64,000 bases of DNA from Adiantum capillus-veneris (Eukaryota > Streptophyta > Polypodiopsida > Polypodiales > Pteridaceae), in contig CM043946.1 in NCBI GenBank assembly GCA_014529385.2, positions 21,322,577-21,386,576 of the forward strand, written 5' to 3'. Of the stretch, positions 21,286 to 31,921 are shown piece after piece; position 1 is the first letter of the stretch, and each line of letters opens with the position of its first letter. The position numbers were made by a program, and so were the translations under genes. The notes under the pieces were generated by a model that was not told where the DNA came from, made no database searches, and worked only from the letters and a program-made list of their open reading frames with translations.

Positions 21286-21376
21286 TTTTCTCCCCTTAAC
21301 TCTCTCTTTTTGTCTACTCCTCCTCTCTCTCTCTTTGTTTTTTTTTCTTCTCTCTCTTTCTCTTTGTTTTATCCTC

Positions 21377-21412
<36 letters not shown>

Positions 21413-21413
21413 A

Positions 21414-21463
<50 letters not shown>
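21239..21463. repeat. (CT)n microsatellite block
   Basis: Three long CT runs (about 21239-21281, 21380-21411 and 21418-21463) separated by T-rich spacers, directly before the LINE 5' leader. It may be part of the LINE 5' UTR or its target. Confidence 0.9.
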
Positions 21464-21464
<1 letters not shown>

Positions 21465-21537
21465 GGCGTTTCTGTAGCAGCATTTCCGAAGTGAACAGGT
21501 TCAACAAAATTGATTCTCATCTCCTATTTTACATACA

Positions 21538-22488
21538 ATGTCTTCTGGCACTCGCAAGGGTTCTTCTTCTTCAACAAGGTCCACAACCATTGTGGAAAAT
21601 GATTCAAAATCTCCTAAGTGTGGAGATAGCAAGACAACCACCCAACCAACGACATCGGAAACCATGATCATGGAGTACTTGGTATCATTGCAAGAGACCG
21701 TAAACAAACAAGGTGAAGACTTACGAGCACTTGCAATGGAGAATGGCACACTAAGGGTACTTGTGGTTGAGAATGAGAATCTCAAGAGGACACTTGAGAT
21801 GCAAACAACACGTTTGATGCAACTTGAAGAGGAAGTCAAGGAATGTAAACGCTCTCTTGTGGACTTGAATGCTTTGAAGGAGCGGATGAGCAAAGTAGAG
21901 CATGACCATGTATTGAAAGAGGAGAAATTTGACACTATGAGCCAGGATGTATGCGACATGAAAAATGTATGCACAAACAAGTCTTGGGCTGATGTATGTG
22001 GTAGCAATGTGGTTTCTAATTCCTCACTCATGCAAGCTATGGTTCAAACAAAGAATGTTGAGAATGTGGATGTGGAGGAGTTGAAGGAACGGGAGCGACG
22101 TTCCAAGAACATTGTTATTCGTGGAATTCCCGAAGAGAAGTTAGAGACACCTCCTTCTCTTGCCATTGTTATTGAAGATTTCTTCAAAACCCACTTTGGC
22201 ATGTCCGGAGTTATGGTCTATGGAGCACATAGAGTGGGGAAGCAAGGAGCTCCTCGCTCGGGAGAACGGCCAATTGTATGCACCATGCCGGATGAGACCA
22301 AGCGAAAGATTATCCTTGATAATAGTTGGATATATTTGAGGGATACAAAATGTTTTGTATGTGAAGATCGCACTATTAAGCAACAAAATATGCATCGCAA
22401 GGCATATGAGGAAAAGAATAATAAAAACAAGGAGATCTCTCATGAAGAAAATGGGCCCAAGGAGGAGGCAAGTCTCTCAAGCAAATAG
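21538..22488 (+). CDS. LINE ORF1: L1 ORF1p-like coiled-coil RNA-binding protein
   Basis: An intact frame of 316 residues. A Ser/Thr-rich N-terminus is followed by a heptad-patterned coiled coil (about residues 42-135), then RRSKNIVIRGIPEE (about residues 186-200) leading into an RRM-like fold and a basic C-terminal domain (KIILDNSWIYLRDTKCFV). This order, coiled coil then RRM-like then C-terminal domain, is that of L1 ORF1p (Transposase_22), which trimerises and binds LINE RNA as a chaperone. Most angiosperm L1 ORF1 proteins instead end in a CCHC knuckle, which is absent here. It ends in TAG in the same frame as ORF2. Confidence 0.75.
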   Translation: MSSGTRKGSSSSTRSTTIVENDSKSPKCGDSKTTTQPTTSETMIMEYLVSLQETVNKQGEDLRALAMENGTLRVLVVENENLKRTLEMQTTRLMQLEEEVKECKRSLVDLNALKERMSKVEHDHVLKEEKFDTMSQDVCDMKNVCTNKSWADVCGSNVVSNSSLMQAMVQTKNVENVDVEELKERERRSKNIVIRGIPEEKLETPPSLAIVIEDFFKTHFGMSGVMVYGAHRVGKQGAPRSGERPIVCTMPDETKRKIILDNSWIYLRDTKCFVCEDRTIKQQNMHRKAYEEKNNKNKEISHEENGPKEEASLSSK

Positions 22489-25400
22489 GGATGCGTGACC
22501 TATGAGACCGAGTTACAATTGAAAATATGCTTTTGGAATTGTAATGGATACCCATGGAATGCGGGGGTTGGCATTGATGAACTAACAAGCAAAGCCGATG
22601 TTGTACTTCTTGTTGAAACTTGGGAGCATGATACACAAAGGATTAACGGCTTGGAGGATTACAATGTACATTCATTGATGTGGTCAAAGAATCTCAAGCA
22701 ACGAGAGGACAAGGAGGGTTAGCATGTATGGTTAAGAAAGGATTGGAAGATTTTGTATCAATTGTGAAAGATGACAAGTACAAACGTTATGTATGGCTGA
22801 AAATTATGACACCAAAAAGAGCACCCATTTTTGTAGCAGGTTGCTACATTCCTCATCATGATTCTCGCTTTTATGCTTGCATGGATAGAGATCAACCATT
22901 TTCTGATTTGGAAGAGGACATTGCTTATTTCAAAGGTGAAGGTGATGTTATTGTATTTGGGGATATGAATGCTCGCACAAAAACATTGCAACATGATACT
23001 CAACAATTTGATATGCCATACATTTCAAGGGAGTTGGAGGAAGTTCACTTGTATGATCGTACTTCAATGGATGAGAAAGAGCCGGATCACTATGGAAAGT
23101 TACTTTTACACATGTGTAATAGCACGGGTATGCTCATTGCCAATGGTGTATCTTTGTGGAGTGGAACCAATGGATTTACATGTAGGAGACATAATGGGGA
23201 TAGTGTGATTGACTATATGCTACTCTCTGAAGCCATCATGTATTGCATAAAGAGTTTTATGTTTGGTCAATGGACCCCGGAATCCGACCATCGCACCTTA
23301 TGTATTGACCTTTCATATGGAGAAGCAACTAAGCATGATAATCTTATCCAAAGGAAAGAGAAGTTATCACTATGTATGGATTTCAAACGGGCACCAATGT
23401 ACATTGAAATGGTTGAGCAAAAATTATGGATGGCAAAGCTTCAATGTGATGCACCATTGGAAACTAAATGGGAAGCTTTCAAGAAAGCTATTTGTTCTTG
23501 TACGGAAGAATGCTTTGCCATAAAGCATCTCCATGGTATCAACAAAGATAGATCACGCAAAAGGTGGTTTGATAAAGAATGTCAAGATGCTCGAAAGTCC
23601 TTGATAAAGCTTGATGCAACTATGGAGAAAGACAACTATCAAAGTCATTTGCATACATACAAGGAATTGATTCAAAAGAAGAGAAGAAGATGGGAAGTAA
23701 AGCAACAAGAATTTCAAGTCCAAGAAAAGGCACATGCATGTGGAAGATTTTGGAGAAACTTGAGAGGCAAGCGGGTTGAGAATTTTGGTAACTTGAGTCT
23801 AGTGGATATGTACACACATTGTAGGCAATTATATGAGCAAGCAAATACTGAAAAAATGCCATTTTATGGTTCACTCCCATGTATGCCGTCTTTTTTTACT
23901 ATTGAGGATGTATGCGGTGGGCTTGAAAAGTTGGCCACTCGCAAAGCGGGAGATCTTCAAGGTATCAAGCTGGAGATTATCAAATGGACGGGAGATTTTA
24001 CCCATGAGTGGATGTGTGATATGTTCAACCTTGCACTTCAACATGGTATGCCTTATGATTGGAGTACTAATTGGGTTAAGCCTTTACATAAAGGAGGGGA
24101 TGTAAAGAATGTAAGCAACTACCGGACTATAATGATTGGGTCTCTTATGGCAAAGTTGTTTGGGTGCATAATGGAGATGAAATGAAGTGATTGGGCTGAA
24201 GAGAATGACAAGCGTGCAAAGGGACAAGTGGGTTTTCGTCAATGCCATAGCACCATTGATAATCTTGTCACTCTTCGTGTTCTCATGGAGGAAAGTCTGT
24301 TGAAAGGCAAGCGATTGTATTGTTGTTTTGTGGACTTTAAGAAAGCCTTTGATATGATTCCACGTAACAATTTGTGGAGAAGGATGGAAGAACTCCAAGT
24401 GCCAAGTGAGTTTATGCTTGCGGTTTCTCGAATCTATGAGAAGGTGATTTGTCAATTGCGCATGGGAAGAGAAATTTCAGAAATTTTTGTAAGCACTATT
24501 GGGGTTAAACAAGGATGTCCATTGTCACCAACTCTCTTTGGTCTATGCATCGATCAATTGACTTTATGCAAGAAGAAGGCATTGAAGAGGTCACTATTTG
24601 CAATGCGGTAATCATGCTTTTGTTGTATGCGGATGATGTAGTGCTTCTAGCACACACTTTAGAAGATGCACAAAAGCTTATGGTTGTCCTTGAGAACTTT
24701 TGCTTGCATAGTGGGCTGATTGTAAATGAATCCAAAACAAAGGTTATGCTTGTGAAAACCAACCATAAGGAGAAGCCATGCATTGTGTACAACAACGAGA
24801 CACTTGAAGTTGTTGAGAGATTTAAGTACCTTGGCCTTGAGGTTCCATCCAATCACAAGTGGTATGAATGTGCTATGCGTTGTTTGGAAGCGGGAAAGAG
24901 AGCATATTATGCATTTGAGAACATGTGTAATGCAGGAAAAATCAAGTGTTGGGTTCTCAAGAAGTATCTTTTTGATGCATTGGTGACACCGGTTCTTCTT
25001 TATGGAGTTGAAGTGTGGGGCGGGAGCATCTCAAAGTCTACTTGGAAAGAGTTTGAGAATGTCCAAAAGCGTTTTCTTACAAACTTTCTCCAAGTTAAGA
25101 CACAAACACCATATATGCTCCTACTTCTTGAGTCGGGATCTCTTCCAATTGAGGTTATGGGCATGGAAAGGGTTGTGGAGTACATGATAAAGATGCGTCA
25201 AAACCCCTCACATCGACTTCCTACAATTGCATGGGAAGCAAGCAAAAAAGTTCAAAAGACGCATAAAAGCAAGATCTTGAGCATGGGATGGATGCAAGAC
25301 ATAAAGAAGTGGTTTGGGAGATGGGATGCATTACACTTGCTACATGATGCTTCAATTGACTCTCAAGTGAATGAAGCTTTTCTACAACGCCAATGTATTA

Positions 25401-25870
25401 CGGCTTGGGAGAAATCCGGTGGGTCACGCTTCATACATTACACCACCTATATTGCCCCCAACTACAAAACCATGTTCTTCGCTGAGAGAGGGAACCGTAC
25501 TCACACTTACATGCTTGAGCCTATTCCCTTGTCTGCGATACGCACTATCGCAGCAATTCGGCTTAGCTCCCATTTCCTTCGATGCGAGATAGGGCGTTGG
25601 GGCAATGAAGAAGAGTCAAATCGATTGTGCACATTATGCTCACTGCAAGTTCGAGAGTCTGAGTACCACACACTACTAGAGTGCTCAGCTTTTGATCACA
25701 TCCGAACTTGCTTCTCTCACATTTTCAGCTATAACTTAGACCTACACACTTTCCTCTCCCAGCCAAAGTGTGGGCTCTCCATTGCGACTCTCATCACTAC
25801 AATTTTGGAGCATCGAGAGTCACTCATCAGCCATACACATACTACATCACATGTAACTTTGGTCCCATAG
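22489..25870 (+). pseudogene. LINE ORF2: endonuclease and reverse transcriptase
   Basis: Apurinic-type endonuclease first: CFWNCNG (Asn), LLVETWE (Glu), VFGDMNART (Asp/Asn) and PESDHRTL (Asp/His) are all present. RT follows with NYRTIMIG, VGFRQCHSTIDN, CFVDFKKAFDMI, GVKQGCPLSPTLF and the intact catalytic YADDVVLLA (about 24624-24650). A C-terminal knuckle-like CTLCSLQVRESEYHTLLEC (C-X2-C-X10-H-X4-C) lies near 25630-25685. Lesions: a frameshift near 22685, a TGA at 24183 and a frameshift near 24558. There is no ATG between the ORF1 stop and the endonuclease; the only near start is GTG at 22495, so translation by readthrough or from an original fused frame is likely. Confidence 0.85.
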
Positions 25871-25937
25871 GTCATATTTGACCTCCGAGGACGATAATAA
25901 AATCTATCTATCTATCTCTCTCTCTCTCTCTCTCTCT

Positions 25938-25957
25938 AAGACACAATGTGTGTGTGT

Positions 25958-26010
<53 letters not shown>

Positions 26011-26117
26011 TGAGAGGGAAAGAGAGAAAGAGGGGAAGGGAACATGAGAGGGAGGAGAGGGTAAGGAGCATACCTGGCTGTCCTTCTTCTATTGGTGTGT
26101 GAGTGAGTGTGTTTGTG

Positions 26118-26155
<38 letters not shown>
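25938..26155. repeat. simple-repeat cluster: (TG)n, (GA)n, poly-G of 35
   Basis: (TG)n at about 25946-25987 and (GA)n at about 25988-26010, then a GA-rich stretch and an uninterrupted run of 35 G at 26121-26155. Poly-G this long is rare in plant DNA and could fold as a G-quadruplex or be an assembly or sequencing artefact. Confidence 0.9.
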
Positions 26156-26156
<1 letters not shown>

Positions 26157-26350
26157 GAGGGAGAGGTACGGGTTTACTTATTTTTCTAGAACACCCAAAC
26201 TCGGATCTAAGATCTGAGTTTTTAGCGCTCTCGGTTTTTTTTTTACCCATGTCAGCGTCGCTATTTTCTTTGTTGCACAGCGACGCCGTGGATTTTAACA
26301 TTTGAGCGTCCCACTACTAGCATCGCTAATATGAAGAACCTCTTGTAGTG
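26156..26350 (-). mobile_element. CACTA (En/Spm)-like transposon terminus
   Basis: Read on the minus strand it starts CACTACAAGAGG, the classic CACTA terminal repeat, and continues with subterminal motifs around GCGACG and GTCGCT (TAGCGATGC, GGCGTCGCTGT, TAGCGACGCTG). The opposite end is not recognised in the window. It abuts the Chr-2 LTR fragment at 26351, so the transposon, or what is left of it, inserted into or deleted part of that LTR. Confidence 0.6.
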
Positions 26351-26671
26351 AAGGAAGCTCTGGTGCTGTGGCAAACAACTTGGTGACTACTGCATCGATA
26401 CTTTGAGAGATCAATAACTCCAAAGCACATTTGGGTAATGTCAATGTATTATTCAATCAAGTTGTCATCAATCTCTCCTCTCAATTGGAATCGTTTCCAA
26501 TTGCTTCCATATTATTACTCAATTGGAATCCTTTCCAATTACTACCATATTATTATTCAACTGGAATCCTTTCAAATTGCTATTCTATTGTCAAATGCTA
26601 TGCGCTTATTTACCTATTCTCAATTGGAAATCAATAATCATTATACTAATTTTATGGTAGCTTATCTACAT
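26351..26671 (+). repeat. Chr-2 5' LTR, 3' part only
   Basis: Matches 59495-59787: ggtgactac, gagatcaataactccaaag, tttgggtaatgtcaat, and an array of inverted-repeat units, AATTGGAA...TTCCAATT, present about three times here (starting near 26482, 26520 and 26559) and about twice in the 3' LTR. The upstream part is missing, cut at the CACTA-like terminus. Confidence 0.75.
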
Positions 26672-27019
26672 GAAGATGTTGATGAAGGCTTCTCTCCTCC
26701 ATCAACAAGAATCCAAAGGGGATGGGTACTTGCATGGGGATGCAACAGTGGTATATTTTACATCAATGTGAAGAAGCTTGAATGCCTCTCCTCTAATCTA
26801 AGGAAGCTTTGGTGGGGGGAAGAGCTGCGATTTATCCGGCTTTACTATTTTTTTAGTATTGTTAGAGATGACTACACTGTTATCTTTAGAAATGTCATTG
26901 ACATGACCTTAAATGAATTGGTTTTCAATAAAGTGGTGAAAGTGATCCCTACTTATAGGATCAACCACATTTCTATCCCTGCCATCTTTTCCCAAAATAA
27001 GGGTCTTGTATTCTATGAA
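26672..27019 (+). other. Chr-2 leader, left part; ends in Gyp-2 target duplication
   Basis: Between the LTR end and the Gyp-2 insertion. A frame from about 26660 stays open for roughly 120 codons but resembles nothing I know and has no clear start. It ends with atgaa (27015-27019), the Gyp-2 target duplication. No standard PBS was recognised after the LTR. Confidence 0.5.
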
Positions 27020-27412
27020 TGTTGGGGTTCATCAACACACACAGAACTTAGGTGTTGACAACATGTCACACACACTATAGACAGAGTTAGACAAATCCAA
27101 ACACATTCAACTCATCAGCATTTCACCATTTACCAAATTCTGACACAGCAGATTGAAGAACAAACATGAATCATAGAGCAAGAGACTACACAATTTGATT
27201 CATCTTGGTCCCAGGATAACTTCCATTTCAACCAAAATTACCTACTCGCGTGAACCAGCATGACCTTTAAATAGGAACTTCTGGCAGTTATAACAGTTAC
27301 ATCCGATTGACCAAAATTCGACTTATCAAGACTCCGACTCACTATGATCCGACTGACTAAAAGTTGATTGATTGAACATAAGTACAAGTTATGATCTGGT
27401 GCAGGGTCAACA
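27020..27412 (-). repeat. Gyp-2 3' LTR
   Basis: Plus strand runs TGTTGGGGTTC to GGGTCAACA, 393 bp. It matches 35314-35705, and its left flank is the duplication atgaa. In minus sense a TATA-like CTATTTAAAGG lies about mid-way. Confidence 0.92.
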
Positions 27413-27517
27413 CCTAGCACAGCCCAGTGGTGGATTTCCTTGAAATCCGACTTGGATGCACAATCCCTTGATCTGCATATTCTGCACCATCAACATTACT
27501 CTCTACACTGGTTCAGC

Positions 27518-29544
27518 TTAATTCTGACCCTTCACATCCAACTCAGCAATACCCTGCTCTTCCACTACTGACTCAGGTGCCACTATCCCAACATGTACAG
27601 TTTCCTCTGCTTCAAGGACTTCAACCTTCTGATCAACCTGTTGATTCATCTCTGCATCATCCTTCAAATCTTGACCTTCCTCAATAGGTTCCTCCAACTG
27701 AACATCAGCCATATCCTCCAGCAATTCTTTTAACTTTAAATCCTGAGCTATTTTGAACCACATGTCTCTGTCCTTTTTCACATCCTCTAACTCCTATAGT
27801 AATTCACCCTCATGCTCACTTACAAATCACTGCTTCATCATCTCGTATGGATGCTTTATTGCTACAGCAAGTCGGTTCTTCATAGACTTCCAAACTTCCT
27901 AAACTGCTTACAACAGCTGATCTTTCAAGACAGAAATTTCTCCCTCTGACATAAGCACTGCATTGACATCCACATCCTCACCTTTTACTTGCTTCTCCAA
28001 ATCTTGCAAAGGAATCAACCTCTGATGTAGCATTTGAACCTGAACCTGCAAATCAGCATTAGTCTTTGACAAATGCTCCATTTCCTCATTCAATCTGGCA
28101 TCTAGCTTCATTGTTCAATCTCTGAACAGTCCCAAAGACATTTTTTTTCTTAAAACTTTTGCATGATGCTTTTTCATCATATCCTCCAGCTCTTTCTGAT
28201 GTACTTCTTGAATCTGACTCAGCTGCAAAGTCATAGCTTCCAATTCCATGTCCTTCTCCTTCAATAGCACTTTACCTACTGCTGAATCTGCAACCTATTT
28301 AAGTTTCTCCTCCATTTGTACTGGTTAACCCATCACAAACTCTTGCACCAACTTAAGCATCTTGACAGCACTATAAGCATCTTCACATCCCCTTCAGCTT
28401 TAAAAGATGTACTTGGTGTAGCAAGTGCAAAATCTAAAGCTTTAGCAACACCCTACTCACCAGCATTTACCTTTCTCTTCTTGGACAAAGTAAATATTTT
28501 GCCCAACCTTACTGGTGTTTGAACATATGCAGAGACTTTTTGTGAGAAAACAGATAACTCACCAAAGTCTTGAAAGAAATCAGGACTAGCCACAGCTTCT
28601 CTAGCCTCCTCCTCTGTGTAACCAGCCTCCATCAGATCTTGAAACTGCTTTCTCTTCTCTGGTTCTCTAGCAAACAGCTTCTCTGGTTCATCAACCTGCT
28701 CTTTACTTTTGTTCTTCTGAACTTCCGACTCAGCAGCAGTAGTAGAGATATTTGGCACCACAGTTTCTCCTGCTTTCACCATCCCAGCATACTTGAATAA
28801 TGGAGCTACGAATGGAGTCAATCTACTCCTACACTGACGCTTCCTCTTATCTGGAGTAAACACCTCTGCATGAATTTTGTCATGGACCCAATGGGCCCAG
28901 CTGAAACGGCCTCCTTGCTCTGCAAACGCCAATGGAGCATAGTTTTCTTTCGACATATAGTCAAATTTAGCCAGAAAACAAACCCTCTCAAGATACCACT
29001 TTAACTGTTTCCTGTGGCCATACTCCACATTTTTAAGCATGTAATACAATCTTGTCCCTTCTCTGGACCCAAACTCCTTCTTCAAACAATCATCTGAACA
29101 CTTTGGTGGAACAGTAACTGTTGTGAATGGAAGCTTGAAAACTGCAGCAATAACCTGTGGGCACAACATGACCTTATCAGATATTGCTCCTCTTGTCTTC
29201 CTCAGCAAATTTGATTGTGACTTGGCTTAAAAATTTCCTTTCCATTATTTCCATGGCAACGTTGCATACTAATAAAGCCCCAACTATCTAAGCCATTTAT
29301 CATTCTTCTCTATAGTAGCTTCCATCTCAATCTTGAGATCTGTGTACGGGTCCATCAGACTCTGAAGCATCTTGTTCATCGACAAAGGTGGCGGTTCCTC
29401 CTCTGAGAACTCCTCTTCCTCCTCATCACTTATAGCCACCCGCAGGTTGAGTCCCTTTCTCCTTAGCCTAGTTGCGACATGCTCTACCGACTCAGTTTCA
29501 GCCTCTAGCTTCATGGCTACTACAAGCTTTTCTTTAGGGGCCAT
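27518..29544 (-). pseudogene. Gyp-2 extra 3' ORF (coiled-coil, unknown)
   Basis: Sense ORF between integrase and the 3' LTR. From an ATG at 29544 it reads MAPKEKLVVAMKLEAE, an acidic stretch (SDEEEEEFSEEEPPP), then after several stops a 251-codon frame (28453-29208) with VMLCPQVIAAVFKLP and TRLYYMLKNVEYGHRKQLKW and a basic end (LSKKRKVNAGE). A frameshift leads to coiled-coil and acidic segments (28111-27908 and 27781-27518). The motif I...SPxVIxxVFxLP and its position resemble the poorly defined 'putative plant transposon protein' ORFs of other large plant gypsy elements; that link is inference. No envelope features such as signal peptide or membrane segments are seen. Confidence 0.6.
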
Positions 29545-29638
29545 AGTGCTTGATGAAGGAGTAGATGAGGAAGGCGACTGCAAGAAGTAATTAGCAAAGA
29601 GGTATTTGCATGGCGAAGAGACGAACATTTCATAAGAA

Positions 29639-31915
29639 TTACGCTGCATGCATCTGCTGAGTGACCTCCTTGACAACTCGCGCACCCCAATGATTACAGT
29701 TAGTGGTGAATAATCTTCCCGCAAACCCAAATATTGTTCTTATCAACATTGCTTCTAATACCATGCTCACTTGATAGCACTGCTTGCTGACTTGAAATTT
29801 CTTCAACCTGAATCCATTAACTGGTTTGTCCACTCTGGTTCCAAATACATCAGCAACTATAAATGTGCCTTGGCCTAAATCTTCAACAATCTGGTAAGGA
29901 CCCTTGTACCTCAAAGTCAATTTCCCTGGGAATGGACCAAGCCTAGAATTATACAGCATCACCCAATCTCCCACTTTGAACAGTTTGAACTTGACATTCA
30001 TAGCTACCTAGGCTTGTCTTCTCCTCTAGATGATCTCAGTGATGTAAGAACTCACCAGCCTATCCTCTTCTAGCTGCATCAAATACTTACATCTGTGCTT
30101 TATTCACAATGCAAGAGACATTTTCTGAGCAGATACTCTCAAGCTAGGTACCACAAATTCCATAAGTACTACAGCCTCCAACCCATAGACCAACCTGAAA
30201 GGTGTCATCCCTATGGTGACTTTGAAAGCAGTCATGAATGACCACAGAGCTGAATCCAACTTCAGGTCCCAATCCTTATGATCATCCTACACAATCTTTT
30301 TCAGAATTTTAACCAGAATTTTGTTGCTACTTTCTGCCTGTCCATTGGCGTGGGGATGATATGGGGTAGACTTCTTGTGTAATATCATGTGAGTTTTAGT
30401 CAGCTCCTGTATGACCTCATTCAAAAAATGTGTCCCCCTATCGCTCACCAACTCAATTGGACACCCAAATCTTGTCATAATGTTATGATACAAAAACTTT
30501 GCAACACTGACTGATTTGTTATTCTTCAGTGCCACAGCTTCCACCCACTTAGTACAATAATCTCTAGCAACCAAAATGTACATGTTCTCCCTAGAGCTAG
30601 TGGGCTTCACTGGTCCTACAAAGTCCATACCCCATTTTTGAAAAGGTTCCAGGGGTAGAATAGGATGATTTGACATACTGTCCCTATTGTCTGGCTGACC
30701 AAGCTTTTGACACACCACACATATTTTGGCATACTCATGTGCATATTTTAACAAAGTAGGCCACCATAAACTAGCCTGCAAAATTTTCTTACCTGTAATG
30801 TCTCCTGAAAAATGTCCATCAGCTTGTCCATAATCAGCTTCCTGTAGAATTGCTGACTGTTCAAATTCTGGAACACACCTTCTTATCACTTGATCAATAC
30901 CCTTCTTGTATAATGCTCCTGCAATCACCAAAAATGGTCTGCTTTTCAATGCAAATTTCTTCCTTTGATCGAGTGAAAACCCTCTTGGCATAACCCCATC
31001 AGTTAGGTACACCAACATCTGATCATACCAAGAATCTGGAACATCCTGCTGAACTGAAAATAAATCTGCATCAGGTAACTGATCATCCACACCTATCGGA
31101 GATTCCCTTGTTTCTAGTCTGCTCAAATAATCTTCCACATCATGCTCTTTCCCAGGAGTATGAATAATCACAAACTCAAATTCCTGCAAAAGCAACATAC
31201 ACCTTGCTAATCTCCTTGTAAGCATGGGCTTCTTAACCAAGTACAACAAAGCTTGGTGATCAACATGAAACATAACCCTGTTACTGAGTAAGTAATGCCT
31301 GAACTTATTCAATGAATATACCATGCCCAAAGCCTCTCTCTCAGTCACAGTATAATTCTTTTCTATTGGGGTCAACATCCTACTTGCATAATATAATGGT
31401 CTATACCATCCTCTAACCTTTTCCTACATCAACACAGCTCCAATTGCAATATCCAATGCATCAACAAAAACATGAAAAGGCAATGTCCAATCAGGAGGCT
31501 GCAATATTGGTGCTACTGATAGCATTTTCTTTAACATCTGAAAAGCTGTCTCTTGTGGTTCATCCCATTTAAAGGCAACATCTTTCTTTGTAAGATGAGT
31601 CAAAGGTGCACATATATTAACCAAATATCTAATATACCTTGAGTTCCACTTCACCTAGCCCACAAACCTGCTAAGCTACTTCACATTCTGAGGTGATTTG
31701 GCTGCCTGAATTGCTTCAATATTTTTGGCATCAATGGCCATCCCATCAGCAGATACTACATGTCCCAATAAAATACCACTCTTGACTGCAAGTACACTTT
31801 TATGTGGATTCAAGGCCATGTGAAACAGTCTATATCTTTCCAAACATAACTTCAAGTGAACCAAATGTTGATCCTTCTTTCCAAATACTGAAATGTCATC
31901 TACAAAAATCCTCAT
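29639..31915 (-). pseudogene. Gyp-2 pol: RT C-terminal part, RNase H and integrase
   Basis: One uninterrupted reading frame apart from stops. RT catalytic FVDDISVFGKKDQH opens it (31910-31870), then HKSVLAVKSGILLGHVVSADG. RNase H shows YTVTEREALGMVYSL and FHVDHQALLYLVKK. Integrase follows: EADYGQADGHFSGDITGKKI with CVVCQKLGQ, where Asp replaces the first zinc-binding His kept in Gyp-1 (EAHFG); the core MDFVGPV, LVSDRGTHFLNE and NGQAESSNK supplies the D, D and E residues. 30001-29639 holds the C-terminal domain (VGDWVMLYNS, GPYQIVEDLGQGTF). Internal stops at 31676, 31424 and 30287 are TAG. Confidence 0.88.
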
Positions 31916-31921
31916 AAAATC

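Larger units (their letters stand above)
21464..25937 (+). mobile_element. L1-type LINE, nearly full length
   Basis: Short leader, ORF1 (21538-22488), ORF2 with endonuclease and RT (22489-25870), a short 3' UTR with AATAAA at about 25896, and a tail of TCTA repeats passing into CT (25901-25937) instead of poly-A. No LTRs. Only two frameshifts and a stop damage ORF2, so it is among the better-preserved elements here. Target duplications could not be recognised because both ends lie in microsatellite DNA. Confidence 0.85.

Noticed and set aside
21208-21667. Open frames through the CT-rich block encoding Leu/Ser or Arg/Glu repeats
   Set aside because: They are translations of microsatellite DNA on both strands without protein-like content.
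26089-26305. Pro-rich and Gly-rich frames around 26120
   Set aside because: Direct products of the poly-G run.
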